Notes: generated from the sequence alone by a model not told the origin. Positions 30,410-40,337 are shown, counted from the stretch's first letter. The stretch: 64,000 nt of DNA from Neisseria leonii (GCF_028776105.2 NZ_CP145606.1:992001-1056000), one strand, 5' to 3'. Program-made: numbers and translations.

Positions 30410-31465
30410 ATGTTCAAACATTTCTCCCTTGCGGCCGCAGCCGCCCTCGCTCTGGCTGCCTGCTCGCCGAAAAACGACACGGCATCCGCCGCTTCCGCTC
30501 CGGCCGCTGCCGGCGGCGTCAAACTGCTCAACGTTTCCTACGATGTGGCGCGCGACTTTTATAAAGACTACAACCCGCTGTTTGTGGCCGAATATCAAAA
30601 ACAGAATAATGCAGACATCACCGTCCAGCAATCGCACGGCGGTTCGAGCAAACAGGCTTTGGCTGTCGCCAACGGACTGCAGGCCGATGTCGTTACCATG
30701 AATCAGGGTTCGGACATCGACCTGCTGGCCAAGCGCGGCCTGCTGCGTGCCGACTGGCAGAGCGCCTTCCCCAATAACGCCGTCCCCTTTACCAGCACCA
30801 CCGTTTTCCTTGTCCGCAAAGGCAATCCGAAAAATATCCGCGACTGGAACGATTTGGCGGACAATGATGTCAAAATCGTTCTGTCCAACCCGAAAGTAAC
30901 CGGCAACGGCCGCTACGCCTTTCTCGGGGCATACGGCTACGCACTGAAAGCGAACGGCAATGATGAAGCCAAAGCGCGCGATTATGTCGGCCGCTTCCTC
31001 GGCAATGTGGAAGTGTTTGAAAACGGCGGCCGTGCCGCAACCACCACATTCGTCCAGCGCAATATCGGCGATGTGCTGGTTACGTTTGAAAACGAAGCGC
31101 ATCTGTCGGCACAGCAATACGAGCCGGGTGCATTTGAAATTGTGTATCCGAAATATTCCGTGCGCATGGAAAGCCCGGTCGCCGTAGTGGACAGTGTGGT
31201 AGATAAACGCGGCACCCGCGAAGCGGCCACTGCCTACCTGCAAAACCTGTGGAGCAGAGAAGCGCAGGAGTTGGGCGCAAAACTGTTCCTGCGCCCCGCC
31301 GACGAAAGTGTACTGGCAGCCCATGCCGACACTCTGCCGCCGGTGGAAACGTTCCGCCCCACCGACGTTTTCGGTTCATGGGACGACATCATGCCGAAAT
31401 TCTTTGCCGACGGCGGCCTGTTCGACCAACTCGCTTCGCCCGCCGCAAAAGCCAAAATCAAATAG
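30410..31465 (+). CDS. sbp: Sulfate ABC transporter substrate-binding lipoprotein
   Basis: The 351-residue protein has a lipoprotein signal ending LALAACS and the sulfate/thiosulfate-binding fold: [37 protein letters not shown] and [12 protein letters not shown]. It would capture sulfate for a CysTWA-type importer, whose genes are not nearby. ATG 30410 is favoured because a GAAAG lies eight bases upstream and the signal peptide then begins MFKHFS; ATG 30395 (five residues longer) is equally possible. Confidence 0.9.
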   Translation: MFKHFSLAAAAALALAACSPKNDTASAASAPAAAGGVKLLNVSYDVARDFYKDYNPLFVAEYQKQNNADITVQQSHGGSSKQALAVANGLQADVVTMNQGSDIDLLAKRGLLRADWQSAFPNNAVPFTSTTVFLVRKGNPKNIRDWNDLADNDVKIVLSNPKVTGNGRYAFLGAYGYALKANGNDEAKARDYVGRFLGNVEVFENGGRAATTTFVQRNIGDVLVTFENEAHLSAQQYEPGAFEIVYPKYSVRMESPVAVVDSVVDKRGTREAATAYLQNLWSREAQELGAKLFLRPADESVLAAHADTLPPVETFRPTDVFGSWDDIMPKFFADGGLFDQLASPAAKAKIK

Positions 31466-31481
31466 TCTGCCCCATATGCAC

Positions 31482-31505
31482 ACAGGCCGTTTTCAGACGG
31501 CCTGT
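31482..31505 (+). terminator. Hairpin between sbp and mnmA
   Basis: ACAGGCCGT and ACGGCCTGT pair around TTTCAG; the right arm contains a reverse uptake sequence. There is no strong T-run. Confidence 0.45.
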
Positions 31506-31534
31506 TCTGTATTTCGCGCCCGCCCTGCACAGCA

Positions 31535-31543
31535 TGTTAAAAT
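31535..31543 (+). promoter_or_regulatory. Extended -10 before mnmA
   Basis: TGTTAAAAT (TG, one base, TAAAAT) lies 35 bases upstream of the mnmA ATG, with no good -35. Confidence 0.45.
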
Positions 31544-31578
31544 CCTTTCCTTTTGACACGGCTCCGCCCGGACTGTTT

Positions 31579-32673
31579 ATGGACAACACAGCACAAAACA
31601 TCATCGTCGGCCTCTCCGGCGGCGTCGATTCTTCCGTTACCGCCGCCCTGCTCAAACAGCAGGGACATGCCGTCAGCGGCGTATTCATGCAGAACTGGGA
31701 AGACGACGACACCGACGAATATTGCAGCATCAAACAGGACTCTTTCGATGCCATCGCCGTGGCCGATATGCTGGACATCGACATCGACATCGTCAATTTC
31801 GCCGCCCAATACAAAGACAAAGTTTTCGCCTACTTCCTGCGCGAATACCGTGCCGGACGCACGCCGAACCCCGATGTGCTGTGCAACGCCGAAATCAAGT
31901 TCAAATGCTTTCTCGACTATGCCCTCGAACGGGGAGCCGACGTGATTGCCACCGGCCACTACGCGCGCAAAGCCGTGCACGACGGCCGCCACCTGCTGCT
32001 CAAAGGCCTTGATGCCAACAAAGACCAAAGCTATTTTCTCTACCGTTTGCAGCCGCACCAGCTCGAACGTGCCGTTTTCCCCTTGGGCAGTTTGGAAAAA
32101 CCCGCCGTGCGCCGCATCGCCGCCGACCTCCGCCTGCCCACCGCCGCCAAAAAAGACAGCACCGGCATCTGCTTTATCGGCGAACGCCCCTTCCGCGCCT
32201 TTCTCCAACAATACCTGCCCACCGACAACGGCAAGATGGTCACACCCGAAGGCAAAACCGTCGGCAGCCATCTGGGCCTGATGTTCTACACCATCGGCCA
32301 GCGCAAAGGCTTGGGCATAGGCGGCGCGGGCGAACCTTGGTTTGTCGCAGGCAAAGATTTGCACGCAAACCGCTTAATCGTGGTGCAGGGACACGGCCAC
32401 CCCCTGCTCTACACCGACAGCCTCATCATGGACGATTTGAGCTGGACGCTCCCGCAACGCCCGCCCGAAGGCCGCTACACCTGCAAAACCCGCTACCGTA
32501 TGGCCGATGCGCCGTGCGAACTGCGCTATCGGGACGGCACGACGGCGGAATTGTTATTTGACGAACCGCAGTGGGCAGTTACCCCCGGCCAGTCGGCAGT
32601 ACTCTACGACGGAGATGTCTGCCTGGGCGGCGGCATCATTACCGCCACCGACAAACCCGTTATTACCGCCTGA
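31579..32673 (+). CDS. mnmA: tRNA-specific 2-thiouridylase MnmA
   Basis: The 364-residue enzyme adds sulfur to U34 of Lys, Glu and Gln tRNAs. The PP-loop is [10 protein letters not shown] (about residues 11-20). The two catalytic cysteines lie in [14 protein letters not shown] (about 102) and [12 protein letters not shown] (about 199). The C-terminal beta-barrel is complete. ATG 31579 begins [15 protein letters not shown]. Confidence 0.95.
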   Translation: MDNTAQNIIVGLSGGVDSSVTAALLKQQGHAVSGVFMQNWEDDDTDEYCSIKQDSFDAIAVADMLDIDIDIVNFAAQYKDKVFAYFLREYRAGRTPNPDVLCNAEIKFKCFLDYALERGADVIATGHYARKAVHDGRHLLLKGLDANKDQSYFLYRLQPHQLERAVFPLGSLEKPAVRRIAADLRLPTAAKKDSTGICFIGERPFRAFLQQYLPTDNGKMVTPEGKTVGSHLGLMFYTIGQRKGLGIGGAGEPWFVAGKDLHANRLIVVQGHGHPLLYTDSLIMDDLSWTLPQRPPEGRYTCKTRYRMADAPCELRYRDGTTAELLFDEPQWAVTPGQSAVLYDGDVCLGGGIITATDKPVITA

Positions 32674-32852
32674 CCGTGCAGACCGTCTGAAAACCGCACC
32701 GGCATATTTTCAGACGGCCTTCTTCGATTAAAGTGATTGCTCGAACAAAAATATCCCAAACCGCGAAAAAAATCAGTTATATTCCGATAAGTCTGCACAT
32801 TCTGCACCGAATAACAACAAGCCGAACATGTTCTTATTTTTAAGGAGGAGTC

Positions 32853-34523
32853 ATGGAAAAAGTCTGGCTGCAAAGCTATCAGGAAGGCGTACGCCCCGAA
32901 ATCGACGTGCGCGAATACACATCCATTGTCGATGTTTTTGAAAAAAGCGTCGCCCGCTTCAAAGACAAGCCCGCCTTTATCAGCATGGATAAAGCGCTCA
33001 GCTTCAACGAAATCGAGCAATACTCGCGCCAGTTTGCCTCATACCTGCAAAACCATCTCAAACTGGCCAAAGGCGACCGTGTCGCCGTCATGATGCCCAA
33101 CCTGCTGCAATACCCGGTTGCCCTGTTCGGCATTCTGCGTGCCGGTCTGATTGTGGTCAATGTCAACCCGCTCTACACCCCGCGCGAGCTGGAACACCAG
33201 CTCAACGACAGCGGGGCCTCCACCATCGTGGTACTGGAAAACTTTGCCGGCACGCTGGAATCGGTAGTGGCGCGCACGCCAGTCAAAAACATCATCGTCG
33301 CCAGCATCGGCGATATGCTGGGCGGGCTCAAAGGCTGGATTACCAACCTTGTGGTACGCAAAGTGAAAAAAATGGTACCCGAATACCGCCTGCCCGGTTC
33401 GGTTACATTCAAACAGGCACTCGCCTCAGGTTCCGGCCACACACTGCGCCCTGTCGACATCACACTGGAAGATACCGCGTTTCTGCAATACACCGGCGGC
33501 ACCACCGGTGTATCCAAAGGTGCCATACTGACCCACGGCAATATCTGTGCCAATATCCTGCAAGGGCGCGAATGGATACGATCGAGCCTGCGTCCGGCCG
33601 AAGAAGTGGCTGTGGCCGCCCTGCCGCTCTACCACATCTTCGCGCTGACCGTAAACACCATGATTCTGATGGAAATCGGCACAACGGCCGTACTCATTGC
33701 CAATCCGCGCGACCTGCCTGCCTTAATCAAAGACATCGACAAACACAAAGTTACCGTTTTCATCGGCCTGAATACCCTGTTCAACGCCTTGGTAAACAAC
33801 GAAGCCTTCCGCAAACTCGACTTCTCGAACTGGCGGCTGACCTTGGGCGGCGGCATGGCCACCCAAAAAGCGGTAGCCGACAAATGGCAGCAGATTACCG
33901 GCCTGCCCGTGGTCGAGGCCTACGGCCTGACCGAAGCCAGTCCCGGCGTGAGCATCAACCCGCTCAATATTACCGGCTATACCGGTACCATCGGCCTGCC
34001 GATTTCCAACACGGAAGCCCAACTGCGCGATGCCGAAGGCAAAGCAGTCCCTGCGGGACAGCCCGGCGAATTGTGGATACGCGGCCCGCAAGTCATGAAA
34101 GGCTATTGGAACCGTCCCGATGAAACCGCCAAAGTACTCGACAGCGAAGGCTGGCTGGCCACCGGCGACATCGCCGTTATCGACGAAAAAGGCTGGATCA
34201 AGCTGGTGGACCGTAAAAAAGACATGATTGTCGTATCGGGTTTCAACGTGTACCCCAACGAAATCGAAGAAGTCATCGTCCAACATCCGAAAGTTCTCGA
34301 AGCAGCCTGTATCGGCGTACCGAGCGATAAAACCGGCGAGGCCTTGAAACTCTTTGTGGTGAAAAGCGACGAGAGCCTGACCGCCGACGAACTGATCGCC
34401 TTTGCCCGCACCGAGCTGACCGGCTACAAAGTGCCCAAGCAGATCGAGTTCCGCGACGAACTGCCCAAATCCAATGTAGGCAAAATCCTGCGCCGCGAGT
34501 TGCGCGATACAGACAGCCGATAA
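32853..34523 (+). CDS. fadD: Long-chain fatty acid-CoA ligase
   Basis: The 556-residue AMP-forming ligase activates fatty acids at the membrane. The P-loop-like motif YTGGTTGVSKGAILTHGN, the adenine motif EAYGLTEASPGVSINP and the hinge region DRKKDMIVVSGFNVYPNEIEE are all present. A near-perfect Shine-Dalgarno (TAAGGAGG) precedes ATG 32853. A reduced uptake-sequence hairpin (32683-32717) lies upstream. With fadE, fadN and fadA in the window, it supplies acyl-CoA to beta-oxidation or to phospholipid synthesis. Confidence 0.93.
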   Translation: MEKVWLQSYQEGVRPEIDVREYTSIVDVFEKSVARFKDKPAFISMDKALSFNEIEQYSRQFASYLQNHLKLAKGDRVAVMMPNLLQYPVALFGILRAGLIVVNVNPLYTPRELEHQLNDSGASTIVVLENFAGTLESVVARTPVKNIIVASIGDMLGGLKGWITNLVVRKVKKMVPEYRLPGSVTFKQALASGSGHTLRPVDITLEDTAFLQYTGGTTGVSKGAILTHGNICANILQGREWIRSSLRPAEEVAVAALPLYHIFALTVNTMILMEIGTTAVLIANPRDLPALIKDIDKHKVTVFIGLNTLFNALVNNEAFRKLDFSNWRLTLGGGMATQKAVADKWQQITGLPVVEAYGLTEASPGVSINPLNITGYTGTIGLPISNTEAQLRDAEGKAVPAGQPGELWIRGPQVMKGYWNRPDETAKVLDSEGWLATGDIAVIDEKGWIKLVDRKKDMIVVSGFNVYPNEIEEVIVQHPKVLEAACIGVPSDKTGEALKLFVVKSDESLTADELIAFARTELTGYKVPKQIEFRDELPKSNVGKILRRELRDTDSR

Positions 34524-34538
34524 CTGAAACCGACATCA

Positions 34539-34563
34539 AAGGCGCATCCGGCGCCTTTTTTTC
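34539..34563 (+). terminator. Intrinsic terminator of fadD
   Basis: AAAGGCGC/GCGCCTTT with loop ATCCG is followed by a T-run. Confidence 0.9.
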
Positions 34564-34952
34564 CGCCTGGCACCAACCAATCCGCACCGGTCCATACGGC
34601 AGATTCTGCGGCTCCGAAGCACTTTCTGCTGCGGAAAACACCTGTCCTGACGCACCGTACAGGCATTCAGGCCGTCTGAAATTCCCCACCGGCTCTGTTT
34701 TCAGACGGCCTAACAAGCCTGACACAGCAACCTTACTCCCGCAAAAAAAAACGGCCGATGCACTCCGCCCGCCGGCACTTTGTCCTCAAAGCATCAATCC
34801 GCACGCCGCCACATCAGAACCGAACCTGCCGTTCCTGCATCAATCAGCCCCCTCTGCCTGTTTTATATCCGCCGCAACCAAATTTTCTATCCGCCAAAAC
34901 ACCACCCACCCCCCCAATCGGATTTTCAGACGGCCTATGCGGTTCGACCAAA
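34564..34952. other. Spacer between fadD and the symporter
   Basis: I see no gene in these bases. They hold an inverted uptake-sequence pair (34669-34680 and 34700-34711) and another reverse copy near 34924-34935. Confidence 0.6.
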
Positions 34953-34983
34953 GAAAAAAAGGACACCGGAGTGTCCTTTTTTT
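34953..34983. terminator. Bidirectional terminator beside the symporter gene
   Basis: GGACAC/GTGTCC with loop CGGA is flanked by an A-run on the left and a T-run on the right, so it can stop transcription from either side, including from the symporter gene on the minus strand. Confidence 0.85.
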
Positions 34984-34999
34984 ACAATAGTCAAACGGA

Positions 35000-36502
35000 T
35001 CAGCGTTTGTTGTTGATACGGTCTTCCCAGAATGTCGCATTGCGGATGCCGAGTTTTTTCGGATCAAACGTATAGTGCTCGACACCTGCCTTGCGCTGTT
35101 CTTCATAGTCTTTCAGTGCATTGATGGTCGGACGTGCCATCAGGAAGACCATAATGATACCGACAATGTTCAACCATGCCGTCAAGCCCATGCCGATATC
35201 GCCGATTTCCCAGATATAGCCGGAGCTGTTTACCGCACCGTAGGCCACAGCCGCCATCACCAGCACCTTAACCAAGAACAGCGCCCAAGCCGATTTCATT
35301 TGGCGGGACAAATAAGCCACATTGGTTTCGGCAATATAGTAATAAGCAATGATGGTGGTAAAGGCAAAGAAGAAAATCGCCACTGCGACAAACGCAGTAC
35401 CGAAACTGCCAAACACGCTGGAAACGGCCAATTGGGTAAATGCCGGGCCGCTGATAACGGTATCTGCCGCGATGTTTTGCAGAATAAACTGGCCTTCCGG
35501 CAGTGTACCTTGAATATTATATTGACCGGTAATCAGGATCATAAATGCAGTGGCCGAACAGACAAACAGCGTATCGACATAGACCGAAAACGCCTGCACC
35601 AAGCCCTGCTGCGCAGGATGCTCGACTTCGGCCGCACCGGCAGCGTGCGGACCGGAACCCTGACCCGCTTCGTTGGAATAGATGCCGCGTTTCACACCCC
35701 AGCCGATGGCTGCTCCCATACCGGCCTGCGCATTAAAGGCATCGCCGACAATCATACCGATGATACCGGGCAGCTGATCGATGTTCATAAACACAATCAG
35801 CAGTGCCATCACGATATAGCCCAGAGCCATAAACGGCACAACAATCTGGGTAAACCCGGCAATACGGTTGATACCGCCGAAAATAATCAGTGCCAGCACC
35901 ACCAGGATAAACAGCAGGGCAATCAGCTTGTTCATACCCACCGTACCGAATGCCGTCTCGACCATGCTGCCTTCGCCGACAATCATCACCACGGCATTGG
36001 CCACACCGTTGGCCTGCACGCCCGGCAGAAGGACGCCGCAGGAAACAATCAGGGAAACAGCCAGAATAAAGCCGTAAATCTTACCGGCAGTGCCGCCGAA
36101 GAATTTATTGAAATAATAAGCCGGGCCGCCACGGTACTCACCGTCCTGCTCGACTTTGTAAATCTGTGCCAGTGTGGACTCCACATAAGCGGTACTCGCA
36201 CCTAAAAATGCCACCACCCACATCCAGAAAACCGCACCCGGACCGCCGAAACCGATGGCCGCCGCCACACCGGCAATATTGCCCATGCCCACACGGTTGG
36301 CCAATGCCACTGCCAGAGCCTGAAAAGACGAAATACCGACATCGCCCTTTTTCGGCTTAAACAAAAGGCGCAGCATCTCGGGGAATTGGCGCACCTGTAC
36401 AAAACGGGTAATCACGGAAAAAAACAGACCTGCACCCAAACACAGATAAACCAGAGCCGGGCTCCAAATCCACCCGTTCACGGTACTGATAAACTCTTGC
36501 AT
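35000..36502 (-). CDS. Alanine/glycine:cation symporter (AGCS family)
   Basis: The 500-residue transporter has about eleven helices and the AGCS signatures ALANRVGMGNIAGVAAAIGFGGPGAVFWMW (with the family's N-x-x-GxGNI feature), AGQGSGPHAAGAAEVEHPAQQGL and GIYSNEAGQG. It imports alanine or glycine with Na+ or H+. The start is ATG 36502 (MQEFISTVNGW), downstream of AGGAG; longer in-frame starts are rejected. A 10-bp-arm palindrome (36546-36570) lies just upstream and may regulate it. Confidence 0.92.
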   Translation of the reverse strand: MQEFISTVNGWIWSPALVYLCLGAGLFFSVITRFVQVRQFPEMLRLLFKPKKGDVGISSFQALAVALANRVGMGNIAGVAAAIGFGGPGAVFWMWVVAFLGASTAYVESTLAQIYKVEQDGEYRGGPAYYFNKFFGGTAGKIYGFILAVSLIVSCGVLLPGVQANGVANAVVMIVGEGSMVETAFGTVGMNKLIALLFILVVLALIIFGGINRIAGFTQIVVPFMALGYIVMALLIVFMNIDQLPGIIGMIVGDAFNAQAGMGAAIGWGVKRGIYSNEAGQGSGPHAAGAAEVEHPAQQGLVQAFSVYVDTLFVCSATAFMILITGQYNIQGTLPEGQFILQNIAADTVISGPAFTQLAVSSVFGSFGTAFVAVAIFFFAFTTIIAYYYIAETNVAYLSRQMKSAWALFLVKVLVMAAVAYGAVNSSGYIWEIGDIGMGLTAWLNIVGIIMVFLMARPTINALKDYEEQRKAGVEHYTFDPKKLGIRNATFWEDRINNKR

Positions 36503-36545
36503 CTCATTCTCCTGACAGACATTATTCGATGGACGGCGGAAACAT

Positions 36546-36570
36546 TTAACATTTTTAATTAAAATGTTAA
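36546..36570. promoter_or_regulatory. Palindromic candidate operator upstream of the symporter
   Basis: TTAACATTTT (36546-36555) and AAAATGTTAA (36561-36570) are perfect complements around a 5-base centre, 44-68 bases before the symporter ATG. The element is AT-rich and has no GC stem, so a DNA-binding site is more plausible than a terminator. The regulator is not known. Confidence 0.5.
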
Positions 36571-36660
36571 CAACCAACCCGTTCATGTAAATCGCATTTT
36601 ACATACGGCTTTTTTAACTGTCTATGATTTTCACAATCGGATTAGAGTCATTCCGCCATT

Positions 36661-37113
36661 TCAGCGGGCGGTAAACGGGATACGGTAACGCTGCCCGTCC
36701 AGCGTCAGTTCGGCGATAAAATCGCTCCGATCGGCCGTACAGTACGGCAGGCGCACCGCACGCGCGCCCAGGCCGTCTGATTGCGGCTGCAAATCATAAC
36801 GGTTGAAACCCATTTCCATATCCTGCATGGTAAAACTTAACGAGGCACGGGCAGCTGCGGTTTTCAGATGCACATCAAACGGCGTTTTCCGCCCCGGCGG
36901 GGTGAACGTCAGCAGCGAACCGTCGGGCAGGCGGCAGCCCGCGACCACATCGCAAACCACCGTCTGCGGCGCGCCCCCCGTTTCCTGACTGCGGCTCCAC
37001 CAATAAAGCGCAGCCAATTTAACGGCAGCAAAAACCAACAGCAGCAAACCGGCCGCCAACCATTTTTTCCTGCGCGTATCCAAAGCCGTCCTCCTATGCC
37101 CGTTCAGTTTCAT
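36661..37113 (-). CDS. Conserved-looking membrane-anchored hypothetical protein
   Basis: I do not recognise this 150-residue protein. It has a positively charged N-terminus, one membrane helix (WLAAGLLLLVFAAVKLAALYWW) and a periplasmic part with three cysteines (CDVVAGCRLPDG and LPYCTADRS) that could form a disulfide. Codon use resembles its neighbours. The start overlaps the end of the mutT gene by 20 bases, indicating translational coupling in the recO-pdxJ-acpS-mutT operon. Confidence 0.6.
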   Translation of the reverse strand: MKLNGHRRTALDTRRKKWLAAGLLLLVFAAVKLAALYWWSRSQETGGAPQTVVCDVVAGCRLPDGSLLTFTPPGRKTPFDVHLKTAAARASLSFTMQDMEMGFNRYDLQPQSDGLGARAVRLPYCTADRSDFIAELTLDGQRYRIPFTAR

Positions 37114-37888
37114 CGTCGGCCAGCAGGGCGTGCGCCCCTGCGTTCAGCCACGCCCTGCCCCACCGGCGGCAGTCTTCGGCCGAAGCCGCCACAATCAGCG
37201 GCTGCGGGACACCCGCCGCCAGCACGTCTGCCAGCGCAGCGGCCGATGCGCCGCCGCTTACCCGCCAAATCCAGCCGTCCGCATCGGCCGTCTGCACCAT
37301 TTCTTCGGCCGATTCGGCCAATACCCACACACTCTGCGCCTGCGGCATTCTGCCCAGTCCCGCCAATTGCGCCGCCGTCAGCCAGACGCCGCTGTGGTGC
37401 GCTTCGCCCGGATACGGCGCAATCCAATAACGGCCTTGGGCGTTTTCACCGCCGAATCCCGTTTTCAGACGGCCTGTCAGCTCCTGCGGCACCGCCAAGG
37501 CTTTCAACAGCGCGCTGTTGGCGGGCAGCATCGGCTCTACCGTATAGTCGCCCGCCCGCTGCCAACGCCACTGCTGGCCTTCCTTCCCCTCGGGCGCGCC
37601 CGACCACTGGCCGGCGGCAATCCGGTAAAACCGCAGATACACCCGCGCGTGTTCGTAATCGTGGATTTTCGTCAGCCACAAACGCGCACCGTGAACCGTA
37701 ATCCCCAGCTCTTCGGCAAACTCGCGCCGCAAGGCCGCTAACTCCGTTTCCCCAGCCTCGACCTTGCCGCCGGCAAATTCCCAATAACCCGCATACGGCT
37801 TGCCCTGCGGCCGCGAACTGAGCAGGCACTCGCCGGCTTCGTTAAACAGCACACCGGCCACCACATGAAGACACTTCCGTTCCGTCAT
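37094..37888 (-). CDS. mutT: Nudix hydrolase MutT with a short TenI-like tail
   Basis: The first 130 residues are a MutT-type Nudix domain with a full Nudix box (GGKVEAGETELAALRREFAE then ELGI), expected to hydrolyse 8-oxo-dGTP. The remaining 130 residues (from about 135) resemble, weakly, the thiamine-phosphate-synthase-like (TenI) tail found fused to MutT in many beta- and gammaproteobacteria, but it is shorter than usual and lacks clear phosphate-binding motifs. The start is ATG 37888 (MTERKCLHVVAG). It works with mutY (same window) in the 8-oxoG system. Confidence 0.88.
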   Translation of the reverse strand: MTERKCLHVVAGVLFNEAGECLLSSRPQGKPYAGYWEFAGGKVEAGETELAALRREFAEELGITVHGARLWLTKIHDYEHARVYLRFYRIAAGQWSGAPEGKEGQQWRWQRAGDYTVEPMLPANSALLKALAVPQELTGRLKTGFGGENAQGRYWIAPYPGEAHHSGVWLTAAQLAGLGRMPQAQSVWVLAESAEEMVQTADADGWIWRVSGGASAAALADVLAAGVPQPLIVAASAEDCRRWGRAWLNAGAHALLADDETERA

Positions 37889-37978
37889 CCCGGTTTTCCT
37901 GATTCCACCGGCCGGTTTGAATGACCCGCCGGTATGTTCCATACAAAAGGCCGTCTGAAAACGCCCCGCAAATGTTTT

Positions 37979-38359
37979 TCAGACGGCCTCGGCCACTGCA
38001 AACGCCAACACACAGCCGGCATCGTCGCTCAAACTCACATGCACGGCAGCAATCCCCTGCCGTGCCAGCCAACCGGCCAGACTGTCGGTATAAAAAAACT
38101 GCGGCCGCCCCAAGCGGTCATGGCGGATACCGATTTCGGCAAACGATACTTCGCCGCGTATCCCCGTGCCCACCGCTTTGGCAAACGCCTCTTTGGCGGC
38201 AAACCGCTTGGCCAGAAAGTTGGCCGCATCGGCCGCCGCATCAAATGCCGCTATTTCCTCTGTATGCAGCAGCCGTTGCGCCAAACGCCGTCCGTGCCGC
38301 CCATAAGCCTGCCGCATCCGTGCCAGCTGCACCATATCGGTGCCGATACCGTAAATCAT
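37979..38359 (-). CDS. acpS: Holo-[acyl-carrier-protein] synthase
   Basis: The enzyme of about 126 residues moves the phosphopantetheine arm from CoA to the acyl carrier protein. Hallmarks are MIYGIGTDMVQL at the start (Asp9 binds Mg) and FLAKRFAAKEAFAKAVGTG. The in-frame ATG 38365 would add two residues (MAM); 38359 matches the family start. It overlaps almost directly with the pdxJ stop. Confidence 0.93.
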   Translation of the reverse strand: MIYGIGTDMVQLARMRQAYGRHGRRLAQRLLHTEEIAAFDAAADAANFLAKRFAAKEAFAKAVGTGIRGEVSFAEIGIRHDRLGRPQFFYTDSLAGWLARQGIAAVHVSLSDDAGCVLAFAVAEAV

Positions 38360-38368
38360 GGCCACGGC

Positions 38369-39100
38369 TCAATACGGCAGGGCGCGCGCTTTGTGCATCA
38401 CGTCCTTCATCTGGCGTATGGCTTCGGGCAGGCCGAGAAACAGTGCCTGCGCAATCAGCGCGTGGCCGATATTCAGCTCGCGGATGGCCAGAATCTTGGC
38501 AACCAGGGCGACATTGTGAATCGTCAGCCCGTGTCCCGCGTTCACAGTCAAACCCAAATCGGCGGCAAAATTCGCCCCCTCTTCAATCCGCAATAATTCG
38601 GCCTGCCGTTCGCGGCTGCCGCGCGCTTCGGCATAAGCACCGGTGTGCAGTTCGATCACCGGCGCGCCGACATCTTTGGCCGCGCGGATTTGGGTTTCGT
38701 CGGCATCGATAAACAGCGACACGCGTATGCCCGCTTCCGTCAGGCGGCGTACGTAAGTGGCCACTTTGTCCTGCTGTCCGGCCACGTCCAAACCTCCTTC
38801 CGTCGTCAGCTCTTCGCGCTTCTCCGGCACCAGACACACATCTTCGGGCATCACGGCCAGCGCGTTGTCCAACATCTCCGGCGTGAGTGCCATTTCCAGA
38901 TTCATGCGCGTACGGATGGCGTTTTTGACCGCGAACACATCGGCATCTTGAATATGGCGGCGGTCTTCGCGCAGATGCAGCGTAATCAGATCCGCACCGT
39001 GTGTTTCCGCAATCAGTGCCGCTTCCACCGGACTGGGATACACCGTACCGCGCGCATTGCGCACCGTAGCCACATGATCGATATTCACACCCAACAACAT
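38369..39100 (-). CDS. pdxJ: Pyridoxine 5'-phosphate synthase
   Basis: The 243-residue TIM-barrel enzyme condenses 1-deoxyxylulose 5-phosphate with 3-amino-1-phosphohydroxyacetone. Its N-terminus [17 protein letters not shown] and the residues [22 protein letters not shown] and ELHTGAYA are those of PdxJ. It sits between recO and acpS, an order common in proteobacteria. Confidence 0.96.
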   Translation of the reverse strand: MLLGVNIDHVATVRNARGTVYPSPVEAALIAETHGADLITLHLREDRRHIQDADVFAVKNAIRTRMNLEMALTPEMLDNALAVMPEDVCLVPEKREELTTEGGLDVAGQQDKVATYVRRLTEAGIRVSLFIDADETQIRAAKDVGAPVIELHTGAYAEARGSRERQAELLRIEEGANFAADLGLTVNAGHGLTIHNVALVAKILAIRELNIGHALIAQALFLGLPEAIRQMKDVMHKARALPY

Positions 39101-39161
39101 GAGTTTTTCCCTTAATCAATTGACCGTTTCCAACCGTTTTCAGACGGCCTCAAACGCCCGT

Positions 39162-39911
39162 TTACGCCGTCTGAAACACATCTGCGGCATCAAATTCGCG
39201 CATCTGCTGCAACACGCGGCGGCTGTGCACACCCTGCGGCAGATAATAATCGATAAACAGGCGCGTCAGCCGCAGCGCCTGCTGCAAATCCGCCCCGTCC
39301 GACCATTTTCCCTGCTGCAACGCCAGCAGCACCGTCCCGTCCACCACTACGCCGTTATCCGTATCCGCCGCTTCCTGCGGCTGCGGCAGCTGCTCGGCCG
39401 CCATACGGTAAAGCCGCCCTGCCGCCACCGTCTCCCCTGCCGCATCACGGCACAAATCGGGCGCGTAACCCAGCAGTTGCAGCAGCCGCCATTCAAACAG
39501 ACGCAAATCGGCCGTGTGCCGCCCGCCGCCGCAGACGGCCTGCAAAACCGTATCCAGCGCATGATAAACGGGTGCGGCGGCATCTTCGCGCGCCGTCAGC
39601 CGCAACACCAGCTCGTTCACATACAGCGCACTGAACAACGCGCGACCCGAAGGCTGCGGACGGCCGCCCAGCCATTCGGCACGGTGCAGCGTTTTCATCT
39701 CCTGCGCGCCGAACCACGACACCGACACCGGCACAAACGGCACCAGCACGCCGCGCAAATCGCTCTGCCGCCGCCGCGCGCTGCGCGCCAGCAAGGCCAC
39801 CCGTCCGTAATCGCGGCTGAACATTTCCAAAAGCAGGCTGCTCTCCCGCCACGGCGCGGCCGAAAGCAGAAAAGCGGGCTGTTGGTTGATGCGTTCGCTG
39901 CGCGCGCCCAT
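39162..39911 (-). CDS. recO: DNA repair protein RecO
   Basis: The 249-residue protein has an OB-fold N-terminus (PAFLLSAAPWRESSLLLEMFSR, RVALLARSARRRQSDLRG) and a helical C-terminal part. RecO loads RecA on SSB-coated DNA and supports transformation and repair. ATG 39911 (MGARSERINQQ) is chosen; an alternative TTG 39953 overlaps a TATAAT hexamer (39945-39940), which more likely is the operon's -10 element. The gene leads the recO-pdxJ-acpS-mutT run. Confidence 0.9.
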   Translation of the reverse strand: MGARSERINQQPAFLLSAAPWRESSLLLEMFSRDYGRVALLARSARRRQSDLRGVLVPFVPVSVSWFGAQEMKTLHRAEWLGGRPQPSGRALFSALYVNELVLRLTAREDAAAPVYHALDTVLQAVCGGGRHTADLRLFEWRLLQLLGYAPDLCRDAAGETVAAGRLYRMAAEQLPQPQEAADTDNGVVVDGTVLLALQQGKWSDGADLQQALRLTRLFIDYYLPQGVHSRRVLQQMREFDAADVFQTA

Positions 39912-40017
39912 AGCATTACCGTTATCCGTCAAAACTGCGGCATTATACGCCAAGCCTTCTTGCAGTGCAGCCGCCGCAGAACGGCCGTTTTTTACACAGA
40001 CCGTACCCGGCAGGTAC

Positions 40018-40046
40018 TTGCAACGGTACGGCTCCTATATTATATT
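40018..40046 (+). promoter_or_regulatory. Promoter of bfd
   Basis: TTGCAA (40018-40023) and TATATT (40041-40046) are 17 bases apart, upstream of bfd. The following AT-rich leader (40070-40085) loosely resembles an iron-regulator site but no convincing Fur box is called. Confidence 0.5.
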
Positions 40047-40102
40047 TCTACCCACACAAACAATATTCACTATCACTACCATTACACAGCAGGAGAGTCA
40101 TC

Positions 40103-40312
40103 ATGTTTGTCTGCATCTGCAACGCGGTTACCGACCGCCAAATCCAAGAAACCGTTGCGGCGGGTGCTGCTACGCTGGGCGATTTGCAGGCACAGTTGGG
40201 CGTGGCCACCTGCTGCGGCAGTTGCAGCGATTTGGCCGCATCGTTTTTAAACGCCGCCGCACAAAGCCACAACGCCTCCTCCGTTACTGCTGGCATCAAA
40301 GTTTCACTCTGA
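40103..40312 (+). CDS. bfd: Bacterioferritin-associated ferredoxin
   Basis: The 69-residue protein has the Bfd cluster ligands Cys4, Cys6, Cys38 and Cys41 (CIC and TCCGSC), carrying a [2Fe-2S] cluster. Bfd donates electrons to bacterioferritin to release stored iron. AGGAGAG precedes ATG 40103. A DUS hairpin follows the gene. No bacterioferritin gene is in the window. Confidence 0.92.
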   Translation: MFVCICNAVTDRQIQETVAAGAATLGDLQAQLGVATCCGSCSDLAASFLNAAAQSHNASSVTAGIKVSL

Positions 40313-40337
40313 CACGCCCATCCGGCAATCTCCATCC

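Noticed and set aside
34758..35075. Plus-strand frame of about 105 codons after fadD
   Set aside because: It crosses the symporter terminator and the symporter gene itself, has no ribosome-binding site and is rich in Pro/Arg/Ser as expected from a shadow frame.
40070..40095. Fur box upstream of bfd
   Set aside because: The AT-rich leader resembles the consensus only loosely, and no half-site reaches a convincing match.
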